A program made the translations under genes and the position numbers. Of a stretch of DNA of 62,595 nucleotides, positions 1-7,379 are shown one piece after another; position 1 is the first letter of the stretch, and every line of letters starts with the position of its first letter. The stretch covers positions 1 through 62,595 of the forward strand of contig PMTR01000174.1 of the NCBI GenBank assembly GCA_003167255.1. Reading direction: 5' to 3'. Source of the stretch: Bryobacterales bacterium (GTDB lineage Bacteria > Acidobacteriota > Terriglobia > Bryobacterales > Bryobacteraceae). The notes below the pieces were generated by a model. It searched no databases, was not told where the DNA came from, and saw only the letters and a list, made by a program, of their open reading frames with translations.

Positions 1-212
1 CTGCGTCAATGCCTCGCGCCACGCCCCGCCCGTCCAACGCCGCTCCCATTCTGCCATATCCAGAATGCCCGAGCGGTCCACCCCGCTGGTATGCGCCTCG
101 GCACTCGACCACCGCCATTCCGGCGCTCCGACACCATGCCGGCCCGCACCGGATTGCACTCTACATACCGCAAGGCCTCCCACTGGTGCCAATCGTCCAT
201 GGGGCAGGAAAA
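1..212 (-). pseudogene. REP-associated (Y1/RAYT) transposase C-terminal remnant
   Basis: The reverse strand encodes the C-terminal part of a Y1-type, REP-associated tyrosine transposase. The readable parts are FSCPMDDWH, then ALRYVECNPVRAGMVSE, and then, in a different frame, EWRWSSAEAHTSG continuing to the window edge. The frame change lies near positions 120-130 and looks like a single-base loss, so the product would not be translated as one chain. The usual N-terminal half with the catalytic HUH motif and tyrosine is absent: upstream of about 212 the reading frame no longer resembles the family. It is therefore both truncated and frameshifted. The gene end lies beyond the left edge of the window. 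A sequencing error could explain the frameshift but not the missing N-terminus. Confidence 0.7.
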
Positions 213-310
213 GGGGGTATTTCGGGGCCAGGCTACGCAACTCCCAACCGCCAGCGGCTTAGTGATAAGGGTATCTCGGGTATTTCGGGGACCGGTTTCT
301 CCCTGGCCTA

Positions 311-652
311 TCACCCCACCTTTCGCTTTTCTCGCTCGGTGAGTGTTTCGTGCAATAGCGATTTGATGTAGGTCTGGTAAGGTAGACCCTTCTGTTCGGC
401 TTGCTTTCGAGCCAAAGCCAAATCTGCTTCGGGAATCCGTAGCGTCACCATCGGCGCTGGCATCTTCCTGGACGCAGCTATCCGCTCCCGCAGTTTCTCC
501 TTCGTCAACAACTGAGCTTCGCCGTTCTTCACGGCGGCAAGTAGCTGTTTGCCATGTATGTTGCAGTTCTTATACCACCACTCTGCCTCTTCCGCCTCGG
601 TGGCGAAAGCCGGCATGATGCGCTTGGGTTGTTCCTCCAACTGCTTCTTCAT
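311..652 (-). CDS. brnA: BrnA/CopG-like antitoxin
   Basis: Small 113-residue protein resembling CopG-type antitoxins that pair with BrnT toxins. The C-terminal half, from MVTLRIPEADLALARKQAEQ onward, looks like a ribbon-helix-helix DNA-binding domain: a short beta strand with alternating residues followed by two helices (KGLPYQTYIKSLLHETL). The N-terminal half, with a WWYKN segment, would bind the toxin. Its start overlaps the stop of the upstream toxin gene by 4 bp, so the two are translationally coupled in toxin-then-antitoxin order, as is normal for BrnT/BrnA. The pair would repress its own promoter; that is family knowledge, not visible here. Confidence 0.75.
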   Translation of the reverse strand: MKKQLEEQPKRIMPAFATEAEEAEWWYKNCNIHGKQLLAAVKNGEAQLLTKEKLRERIAASRKMPAPMVTLRIPEADLALARKQAEQKGLPYQTYIKSLLHETLTEREKRKVG

Positions 653-930
653 TTGGGCCTCTCCAAAAAAGCCTTTCTGTCCGAAACACTAGCCGGAAAG
701 GCCGTAATGGCACGTACCTTGCCTTTGCGAATCGTCCACGCCGCTGCCAATAAATGGCCTCCGTGCGTAAGGCCGACAGAGCGGTACCGCTCTTCGTTAT
801 CGATCAGTTCGAAATTCAGGTCTAAAGGATCGTTGTTCAGCAACTGCTCGAACTCCGCGGGCGCCACCTTGTGGGCGTCCCGGTGCTGCTTATTCTCGTC
901 ATCCCAATCGAATTCTATTCCGCTGGCCAC
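649..930 (-). CDS. brnT: BrnT-like ribonuclease toxin
   Basis: BrnT-family toxin, a RelE-fold ribonuclease in the known family. The diagnostic opening IEFDWDDENKQHRDAHKVAP corresponds to the usual F-x-W-D-x-x-K-x-x-x-N-x-x-K-H-x-V pattern, and the C-terminal half has ERYRSVGLTHGG and KVRAITAFPASVSDRKAFL, which match the family's strand-rich core and end. I place the start at the GTG at 930 because similarity begins there. An in-frame open stretch reaches back to 1158 but does not look like the family and would give an oversized protein. The product would be about 93 residues. It is coupled to the antitoxin gene downstream by a 4-bp overlap. Confidence 0.72.
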   Translation of the reverse strand: MASGIEFDWDDENKQHRDAHKVAPAEFEQLLNNDPLDLNFELIDNEERYRSVGLTHGGHLLAAAWTIRKGKVRAITAFPASVSDRKAFLERPK

Positions 931-1614
931 CGCCCTACATTGTATCGCGACGTATATACGTTCATGGCTCGCACCCGCCGCCGACCGGTGAGGCCGATCT
1001 CTTGGGCGAAAAGGGCTCAGACGCATGTTTTCTCGCATTCCGATGAAGCCCCCGGTGCCGGCGTCCGGAGCCCCCAGAGACGCAACGTTTTGATGGTCTC
1101 CGGCCTCTTTATTCCACGACTTCATGACGCATGGTCCCCACGTTTCAACTAAAAGCAAACTATTTCCGGCTTATTCCTCTGTCACTTACGGTTTTCTCAC
1201 CCCAAACTCCTAATTCCCGCCTGCTACTATGAAACCGGGATGGGCCCTGCGCGGCCGCCCTTCCTTTCCATCGGAATTGCTGAAGGAATCGCTATGTCTT
1301 CACTCTGTCAAATCGAACCCAATTGCATCGACTCTTACGGCTCCACCGCTCCCTGCACCAACCCGGCCAAACCCTTGCCTAGTCCCAATTTCGGACATTC
1401 CGCGTCGCCGTCGGTCCTCGCGCCGGCTTCGCCACACCACCGCACAACCTGTTTTACCGAACGAACCCAATATTGTTGGCAACCCGAGCAAACGCAACAG
1501 ATACCGGCCCCTGGACGAACCCAATTCCACATCTGGAGAACCACCGGGCGGATGGGCCGTAACGCAGGAGTTTCAGAGCTTCAGGAACTCCTCTGCCGCC
1601 TCCACCAAGCCGGG
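931..1614. other. 684-bp stretch without a recognisable gene
   Basis: No open frame here gives a protein I recognise. The segment up to about 1158 is an in-frame upstream extension of brnT and probably includes its promoter. The rest contains three exact copies of the 10-mer CGAACCCAAT, at 1314-1323, 1462-1471 and 1515-1524, all on the plus strand. The long plus-strand frame through here continues antisense to nfo and is not a gene. Confidence 0.5.
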
Positions 1615-2463
1615 CTATGGCGCAAGAGACTTCAGGGTTTCAAAATTGCGGCGGTCGTCGCCTTCGATCTCCACGGGGGTTTCGGAAATGAAGACTTTGC
1701 GGCGCAATTTTGGGTTCGCCAGAAGGCGGCGAAAGGACTCGGCGCCGATGTGGCCCTGGCCAATCTTGGCGTGGCGATCCACGCGGGAGCCCAGCGGCGC
1801 CTTGGAATCGTTGGCGTGAAAGACGGGGACATGGTTGAGATCCAAAACGCGCTCCGCCTGGCGGAGAGTGGCGCGCAGGCCGGCCACGGTCGAGATGTCG
1901 AAACCCGCGGCGAACAAGTGGCAGGTGTCCAGGCAATAACCGATCGGGAGATCGCTCGAGCCACCCGCCAGATCGCGGATGGCCCTCAGTTCCTCAAAGC
2001 GGCTGCCCACCGCGGAGCCGCTGCCGGCGGTGTTCTCCAGCAGAACCGTGACGCCGCTCCCTTCGAAGCCGGCGGCCGACTCGCGCAGGCCTTCGGCACA
2101 CGCGGAAATTCCCTCTTCCAATGTCCCGCCTTTGTAGCTGCCGGGGTGAACTACCAGAAACTCCGCTCCGAGGATGGCCGCGCGCTCCAGTTCCCCGCGG
2201 AAGGTCTCAATCGACTTGGTGCGAATCGCCGGGTCCCGCGAGGCCAGGTTGACCAGGTAGTTTGCGTGGATCGCCAGCGGGTGGATGTCATGCCGCCGGC
2301 GGATGTCGCGGAGCGCCTTCACCTGGGACGGGTCGGGAACGCGGGCCCGCCACATGCGCGGGCTGGCCGAAAAGATCTGGAGTGTATTCGCCCCGATTTC
2401 GGCGGCCCGCAGCGCGGCCCTTTCGAGCGAGCCGAAAGTGTATAGATGGATACCCAGGCGCAG
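1615..2463 (-). CDS. nfo: Endonuclease IV (AP endonuclease), uncertain start
   Basis: Metal-dependent AP endonuclease of base-excision repair: it cuts 5' of abasic sites. The TIM-barrel signature runs throughout: GANTLQIFSASPRMW near the N-terminus, HANYLVNLAS, VVHPGSYKG, LLENTAGSG, IGYCLDTCHLFAAGFD, HANDSKAPLGSRVDRH, and a late IGQGHIG. These carry the His, Glu and Asp zinc ligands. About 282 residues, normal for the family. The start is a problem: the conserved frame begins just after an in-frame TAG near 2474-2476, with only CTG codons (2463 or 2457) and no ATG, GTG or TTG before the conserved region. An ATG at 2471 lies in another frame and would join only if two bases were removed. Either the gene uses CTG, or a dinucleotide insertion has broken its start. 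Confidence 0.85.
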   Translation of the reverse strand: MRLGIHLYTFGSLERAALRAAEIGANTLQIFSASPRMWRARVPDPSQVKALRDIRRRHDIHPLAIHANYLVNLASRDPAIRTKSIETFRGELERAAILGAEFLVVHPGSYKGGTLEEGISACAEGLRESAAGFEGSGVTVLLENTAGSGSAVGSRFEELRAIRDLAGGSSDLPIGYCLDTCHLFAAGFDISTVAGLRATLRQAERVLDLNHVPVFHANDSKAPLGSRVDRHAKIGQGHIGAESFRRLLANPKLRRKVFISETPVEIEGDDRRNFETLKSLAP

Positions 2464-2526
2464 AGGTTCATCCTACCAGGACGGGTGCGGCCTCACAACC
2501 TGATTGGGATGCTGCCTTTTTCCCGC

Positions 2527-2574
2527 TTGACAACAGGATTGATTCAATCATACGATTGAATCATTCGAATGATT
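2527..2574 (+). promoter_or_regulatory. Promoter and overlapping palindromic operators of the efflux regulator
   Basis: A perfect -35 box TTGACA (2527-2532) is followed after 18 bp by TACGAT (2551-2556) as a plausible -10. Over the -10 lies a perfect inverted repeat, GATTCAATC (2541-2549) and GATTGAATC (2554-2562) with a 4-bp spacer. A second perfect 16-bp palindrome, AATCATTCGAATGATT (2559-2574), covers the ATG of the regulator gene at 2569. Predicted transcription would begin within a few bases of that ATG, so the message may be nearly leaderless. The layout suggests that the TetR-type product binds here and represses its own operon. Confidence 0.75.
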
Positions 2575-3207
2575 GACACGCGGCAGAAAATCCTGGATGC
2601 GGCCGAGCGGCTGTTCGGCGAACAGGGCTACGGGGCCACGTCGCTGCGGCACATCATCGCCGAAGCGGGCGTAAACCTGGCGGCCATCCACTACCATTTC
2701 GGAACCAAGGAAGAACTGTTGGACCAATTGATCATGCGCAAAGGCGCGCCGGTGAATGCCGAGCGGCTGGCCTTGCTGGATGCTCTGGAAGCCAGGGCGC
2801 AGGGCAAGGCGGTGCCGCTTGAGAAGTTGCTGGAGGCGTTTCTGGGACCGCCCATGAAGAGGGTGGGGAAGAGTCCCGAGTTCGCGAAGCTGATGGGGCG
2901 GATGTACGGCGAGGGACTGATGCCCGGGATTGTGGAGCGGCACTTCCAGACGGTAGTGAAGCGGTCCTTCGCGGCACTGGCCCGGACGCTGCCGCACCTT
3001 ACGCCGGGAGAACTGGCGCTGCGGTTGCAGTTCATGACGGGTGCCATGGCGCACATCCTGATGGGCAAGGCGCTGGACGCCAAAGCCATGACTGGGGCGA
3101 CCCCGCCCAGAGGCTCGCAAACCGTTCTGCGGGAACTGGTGGCGTTCCTGAGCGGCGGGTTGCGGGCGCCGGCGGCGCGCAAGGGAAGACGGAGGATCGA
3201 CAAATGA
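2569..3207 (+). CDS. TetR-family transcriptional regulator (CecR-like) of the efflux operon
   Basis: A 212-residue TetR-family repressor. Residues 3-48 form the helix-turn-helix: QKILDAAERLFGEQGYGATS followed by LRHIIAEAGVNLAAIHYHFG, the standard TetR recognition helix ending in YHFGTKEELL. The helical C-terminal ligand-binding part resembles CecR (YbiH) of E. coli, which regulates the homologous ybhGFSR genes. It is the first gene of a coupled operon: its stop codon overlaps the ATG of the TolC-type gene by 4 bp. Two palindromes over its promoter and start codon are the expected operators. The ligand is unknown. It divides the efflux operon from the divergent nfo gene. Confidence 0.88.
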   Translation: MIDTRQKILDAAERLFGEQGYGATSLRHIIAEAGVNLAAIHYHFGTKEELLDQLIMRKGAPVNAERLALLDALEARAQGKAVPLEKLLEAFLGPPMKRVGKSPEFAKLMGRMYGEGLMPGIVERHFQTVVKRSFAALARTLPHLTPGELALRLQFMTGAMAHILMGKALDAKAMTGATPPRGSQTVLRELVAFLSGGLRAPAARKGRRRIDK

Positions 3208-4520
3208 AAATGGCTTGGCTGATATTGTGGGCAGCGCCGCTCGGGTTGGCGCAAGGACCGCTGGCTTTGAGCATGAAGCGGGCGGTGGAGATGGCGATCT
3301 CGCCGGAAGGCAATACGCGGATCGAGCTCACCGGGGAAGCGCTGAAGCAGGCGCAATCGAAAGCGGCGCAATCCCGCGCGGCGCTGCTGCCGGACGTGGA
3401 AGCCGCGTTTAGCGATCAAAGCCGGACCGCCAACCTGGCGTCGATGGGAATCAAGATCGTCGTGCCCATCCCGGGTTTTCAATTCCCGACGTTTGTGGGG
3501 CCGTTCTCTACGATGGATGCGCGGGTGAGTGGGACACAGAGCATTTTCGACTTCAGCTCGTTGCGAAGGTTCCAGGCGTCCAAAGTGGGAATCTCGGCGG
3601 CAAAATCGGACCTGGACACCGCCGGCGAGCAGGTGGCCGGACAAGTGGCGCGCGCTTACCTGGCGGCGGTGAAAGCGGACACGGATGTCGAGATGGCGCA
3701 GGCCAACGTGACGCTTTCCGAAGCGGTCCTGAAGCAGGCCGAAAACCAGAAGGCCGCGGGAACGGGCACCGGGATCGAGATCACGCGGGCGAAAGTGCAA
3801 CTGGCCAACGACCGGCAGCGGCTGCTGGTGGCCAGGAACGCGGGCCGCACTGCGCACCTGCAACTTCTGCGCTCGATCGGGCTGCGCCTGGACACGGAAC
3901 TGGAGCTGACCGATCGGATGCAATACACGCCGGTGGACGCGGTCACGCTGGAGCAGGCGCGCGCGCAAGCTTTGGAGCAGAGGCCCGAATTGAAGGCGCA
4001 GCAGGAACGGGAAACCACTGCGCGGCTCTCGGCGAGCGCGACCAGACTGGAGCGGCTGCCAACGCTGGCGGCGTTCGGCGACTACGGATCGAACGGGACC
4101 GGTTTCAACAATTCGCTCCCCACGCGAACGGTGGGGATCCAGGTGAAGGTGCCGCTGTTCGACGGCGGAAGGCGGGATGCGCGGCGGGAGGAATCGGCGT
4201 CCCAATACCGGGCGGAGAAAGTGCGGACCAACGACCTGCGGGAGCAGATCGAGCTGGACGTGCGGCTGGCTCTCGATGAATTGAAGTCGGCCGATGACGA
4301 AGTGAAAGTGGCCAAGGACGGCCTCTCGCTGTCGGAAGACGAGCTGACGCAGGCGCGGCGGCGGTATGACGCCGGAGTGGCGATCGGCGTGGAAGTCACC
4401 GACGCGCAGACGCGTTTGGAGCGCGCGCGCGACAACCAGACGGAGGCGCTGTACTTGTACAACCTGGCGCGGCTGGATCTGGCGCAGGCCATGGGAAAAA
4501 TCAGGAGCTTGGTGCAATGA
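3204..4520 (+). CDS. TolC-family outer-membrane efflux channel
   Basis: Outer-membrane factor of a tripartite exporter, 438 residues, the usual size. A short hydrophobic leader (residues 3-17, ending LGLAQG) is a probable signal peptide; there is no lipobox cysteine. The long Ala-, Gln- and Glu-rich heptad stretches (for example AQSKAAQSRAALLPDVEAAF, and AQANVTLSEAVLKQAENQKA) are the coiled-coil helices of the periplasmic tunnel. The repeated R-A-x-L-L-P motif and the late ARRRYDAGVAIGVEVTDAQT are typical of the family. The gene starts inside the stop codon of the regulator and ends inside the start of the HlyD-type adaptor, so channel and adaptor are made together. Confidence 0.88.
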   Translation: MKMAWLILWAAPLGLAQGPLALSMKRAVEMAISPEGNTRIELTGEALKQAQSKAAQSRAALLPDVEAAFSDQSRTANLASMGIKIVVPIPGFQFPTFVGPFSTMDARVSGTQSIFDFSSLRRFQASKVGISAAKSDLDTAGEQVAGQVARAYLAAVKADTDVEMAQANVTLSEAVLKQAENQKAAGTGTGIEITRAKVQLANDRQRLLVARNAGRTAHLQLLRSIGLRLDTELELTDRMQYTPVDAVTLEQARAQALEQRPELKAQQERETTARLSASATRLERLPTLAAFGDYGSNGTGFNNSLPTRTVGIQVKVPLFDGGRRDARREESASQYRAEKVRTNDLREQIELDVRLALDELKSADDEVKVAKDGLSLSEDELTQARRRYDAGVAIGVEVTDAQTRLERARDNQTEALYLYNLARLDLAQAMGKIRSLVQ

Positions 4521-5686
4521 AAAAGCCGATCATCATCATTCTGGCGCTGGCGGCCTTGGGAGTGGCGGCGTGGATCTACCACGAAAGAGGAAAGAAGCCC
4601 GACAACCGGATTGTCGTCTCGGGGAATATCGAGCTGACCGAGGTCAATATCGCGTTCAAGACGGCGGGCAAGCTGATCGAGCGCACGGTGGACGAAGGCG
4701 ACGCCGTGAAAAAGGGGCAAGTGATCGCGCGGTTGGATCGCGATCAACTGGTGGCGCAACGCGAGAGGGAAACCGCCGGCCTCGAATCGGCGCAGTCGCA
4801 ACTGGCGCAAGCGGAGACCGCGCTCGAATGGGAGAAAGCTACATTGGCCGGCGACGTTGAGCAGAAGCGCGGGGATGTGGCGGCCAACGAGGCGCGGCTG
4901 GCGGAGTTTCAGAACGGAGCGCGGCCCCAGGAAAAGCTGGACGCGCAGGCGGCCGTGGACTCGGCGCAGTCGGAAGTGGACCGTTCCAAAAAGGATTGGG
5001 ACCGCGCGCAGACGCTCTTTAAGGACGATGACATTTCGGCGGCGCAGTTCGATCAATACCGCAACCGCTGGGAAAGCGCCACGGCGGCGCTGAAATCGGC
5101 CAAAGAGCGGCAGGCGCTGGTCCTGGCGGGGCCAAGGGCCGAAGTGATTCAGGCACAGCAGGCGGCCCTCGAACGTTCGCGCGGCGCGCTCAAGATGGGG
5201 GAGGCGAACACGCTCGAAATGAAGCGAAGGGAGCAGGAACTGACCACTAGGAGAGCCGAGATCGCGCGGTCGAGGGCCAGCATCGCGATGATTGACTCGC
5301 AACTTGCCGACACGGTGGAGGCATCGCCGGTGGACGGCGTGGTGCTGGTGAAATCGGCGGACGTGGGCGAAGTGCTGGCGTCGGGGACCACCATCGTGAC
5401 GGTGGGGGACATCGACCATCCATGGCTGCGCGGGTATGTGAACGAAACCGATCTGGGGCGGGTGAAGCTGGGCTCCAAGGTGAAAGTGACGACGGATTCG
5501 TACCCGGGGAAAGTGTACGCCGGACGGGTGACGTTTATCGCCGCGGATGCGGAGTTTACGCCCAAGCAGATTCAGACCGCGGAGGAGCGCGTAAAGCTGG
5601 TGTACCGCGTGAAGATCGAGATGGACAATCCCCGGCACGAGTTGAAATCGAATATGCCGGCGGATGCCGAGATCGTACTGGATTGA
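4517..5686 (+). CDS. HlyD/YbhG-type periplasmic adaptor protein
   Basis: Membrane-fusion protein linking inner-membrane ABC permeases to the TolC-type channel, 389 residues. One N-terminal membrane segment (about residues 4-22) is followed by a lipoyl-like half (VVSGNIELTEVNIAFKTAGK, VDEGDAVKKGQVIARLDRDQ). Next is a long coiled-coil hairpin (about 80-255), then the second lipoyl half (SPVDGVVLVKSADVGEVLAS) and a beta-barrel domain (GYVNETDLGRVKLGSKVKVT). The DIDHPWLRGYV and FIAADAEFTPKQIQT segments are typical of the YbhG/EmrA-like branch. The start overlaps the stop of the channel gene. The first ABC ATPase begins 5 bp after its stop. Confidence 0.9.
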   Translation: MKKPIIIILALAALGVAAWIYHERGKKPDNRIVVSGNIELTEVNIAFKTAGKLIERTVDEGDAVKKGQVIARLDRDQLVAQRERETAGLESAQSQLAQAETALEWEKATLAGDVEQKRGDVAANEARLAEFQNGARPQEKLDAQAAVDSAQSEVDRSKKDWDRAQTLFKDDDISAAQFDQYRNRWESATAALKSAKERQALVLAGPRAEVIQAQQAALERSRGALKMGEANTLEMKRREQELTTRRAEIARSRASIAMIDSQLADTVEASPVDGVVLVKSADVGEVLASGTTIVTVGDIDHPWLRGYVNETDLGRVKLGSKVKVTTDSYPGKVYAGRVTFIAADAEFTPKQIQTAEERVKLVYRVKIEMDNPRHELKSNMPADAEIVLD

Positions 5687-5691
5687 AGAAA

Positions 5692-6435
5692 ATGTCCCCG
5701 ATCATTGAAACCCTCGACCTGACGCGGCGCTTCGGCGAGCTGACGGCGGTGGACCACCTGAATCTGACGGTGGCGCCGGGCGAAATTTTTGGCCTGGTGG
5801 GGCCGGATGGCGCGGGTAAGACCACCACCCTGCGCCTCTTGTGCGGCCTGATTGATCCCACCGAAGGCAGCGCGCGCGTGGCGGGCCACGACGTGGCGCG
5901 CGAGCCGCAGGCGGTGAAGGACCAGATCGGCTACATGGCGCAGCGATTCGGACTCTATGGGGATCTCACGGTGGAAGAGAACATGGTCTTCTACTCGGAC
6001 CTGTTCGCCATCATGGGCGCCGAGCGCGACCGGCTGATGGTGGAGCTGCTGCGCATGACGCGCATGGAGCCGTTCCGCGGGCGCCAGGCGGGGAAGCTTT
6101 CCGGAGGCATGAAGCAGAAGCTCGCGCTGATGTGCACGCTGCTGCACCGGCCGCAGATTCTCTTCCTGGACGAGCCGACCAACGGCGTGGACCCGGTCTC
6201 GCGGCGGGATTTCTGGGCGATCCTTTACCAGTTGCTGAAAGACGGAATCACGGTTTTCATGACCACCGCGTACCTGGACGAAGCCGAGCGGTGCAACCGG
6301 GTGGGGCTGATGTACAAGGGCAAACTGATCCGCTGCCAGGCGCCGGAGGAGATGAAGCGCGAGACGGATTCGAAGAACATGGAAGGCGCCTTCGTGAAAA
6401 CCATCCACGCGGTGGCCGGGGTGACGCGGCCGTGA
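5692..6435 (+). CDS. ABC exporter ATPase, equivalent to the N-terminal half of YbhF
   Basis: ABC-type ATPase of 247 residues. Walker A is GPDGAGKTT, with Asp in place of the common Asn as I recall for the first half of E. coli YbhF. The signature is LSGGMKQK and Walker B is LFLDEPTNGVDP. The switch (H-loop) position reads MTTAYLDEAE, with Ala instead of His, so this domain is likely a degenerate catalytic site, while the neighbouring ATPase keeps its His. I start at the ATG at 5692, 5 bp after the adaptor gene; the longer frame upstream is only a shadow of that gene. The protein probably dimerises with the second ATPase to power one transporter. Confidence 0.88.
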   Translation: MSPIIETLDLTRRFGELTAVDHLNLTVAPGEIFGLVGPDGAGKTTTLRLLCGLIDPTEGSARVAGHDVAREPQAVKDQIGYMAQRFGLYGDLTVEENMVFYSDLFAIMGAERDRLMVELLRMTRMEPFRGRQAGKLSGGMKQKLALMCTLLHRPQILFLDEPTNGVDPVSRRDFWAILYQLLKDGITVFMTTAYLDEAERCNRVGLMYKGKLIRCQAPEEMKRETDSKNMEGAFVKTIHAVAGVTRP

Positions 6436-7379
6436 ACGGGAATGGATGGGCGGTTGAGATCGACGACATGGTCAAGAAGTTCGGCGGCTTCGTGGCGGTG
6501 GACCACGTTTCGCTGAAGATTCCGAAGGGCGAGATCTTCGGCTTCCTGGGGCCGAACGGCGCGGGGAAGTCGACCACCATCCGCATGCTGTGCGGCCTGC
6601 TGAGGCCGACATCGGGACGCGGATCGGTGAATGGATTCGATGTGGCGTCGCAGCCGGAGGAAATCCGCCGGAGCATCGGCTACATGTCGCAGAAGTTTTC
6701 GCTGTACGACGATCTGACGGTGGAAGAGAACATCGATTTCTTCACGGGGATTTACGGCGTGCCGCAGGCCTTGCGCGCGGAGCGGAAGAACTACGTGTTG
6801 GAGATGGCCAATCTGGCGGAACGGCGGCGGGCCATGACGCGCACGCTTTCGGGCGGCTGGAAGCAGCGGCTGGCGCTGGGCTGCGCCATCCTGCACGATC
6901 CGCCGGTGTTGTTTCTGGACGAGCCAACCTCGGGTGTGGATCCGATTGCGCGCGGCGCCTTCTGGCACTTGATCCACGACTTGGCGGAGACCGGCCACAC
7001 GATTTTCGTGAGCACCCACTACATGGATGAAGCCGAATACTGCCACCGGCTGGCGCTGATGTACAAGGGGAAAGTGATTGCGCTGGGGACGCCGGCCGAG
7101 CTGAAGCGCGGCCTGACGGCGCACACGCTGCTCAACCTGGAAGCCACTGAACCGCTGGAGACCATGCGGGCGCTCGAGGGTCTGGAAGGCGTGCGCGATG
7201 TCGCTGTATTCGGCGGAGGGTTGCATGTCACGGTAGACGACGTGGAGGCCGGCAGCCAACGAATCCGCACCGCGCTCGAAGCCAAAAGGATCAACGTGCG
7301 GCGCCTCGAAGAAATCGAGCCCTCGATGGAAGACGTGTTCGTGGCGATGATCGAAGCCGAAGAGAAGAAGGCGGCATGA
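6432..7379 (+). CDS. ABC exporter ATPase, equivalent to the C-terminal half of YbhF
   Basis: ABC-type ATPase of 315 residues with a full set of motifs: Walker A GPNGAGKST, Q-loop region YMSQKFSLYDDLTVEEN, signature LSGGWKQR, Walker B LFLDEPTSGVDP and an intact H-loop STHYMDEAEY. A C-terminal extension (about residues 230-315, ending MEDVFVAMIEAEE) is the usual regulatory tail of multidrug ABC-2 ATPases. The start is a GTG at 6432 that overlaps the stop codon of the first ATPase (GTGA), and the conserved domain begins a few residues later. With its degenerate partner it forms an asymmetric pair that in E. coli is fused in one chain. Confidence 0.9.
   Translation: MNGNGWAVEIDDMVKKFGGFVAVDHVSLKIPKGEIFGFLGPNGAGKSTTIRMLCGLLRPTSGRGSVNGFDVASQPEEIRRSIGYMSQKFSLYDDLTVEENIDFFTGIYGVPQALRAERKNYVLEMANLAERRRAMTRTLSGGWKQRLALGCAILHDPPVLFLDEPTSGVDPIARGAFWHLIHDLAETGHTIFVSTHYMDEAEYCHRLALMYKGKVIALGTPAELKRGLTAHTLLNLEATEPLETMRALEGLEGVRDVAVFGGGLHVTVDDVEAGSQRIRTALEAKRINVRRLEEIEPSMEDVFVAMIEAEEKKAA

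Noticed and set aside
1240-2445. 401-residue plus-strand open frame
   Set aside because: Runs antisense to nfo, whose frame has strong family motifs; the plus-strand product is rich in Arg and Gly with no domain.
2691-4517. 608-residue minus-strand open frame
   Set aside because: Antisense to the TetR- and TolC-type genes; Arg/His/Leu-rich composition typical of shadow frames in GC-rich DNA.
4082-5638. 518-residue minus-strand open frame
   Set aside because: Antisense to the TolC/HlyD genes; same shadow composition and no recognisable domain.
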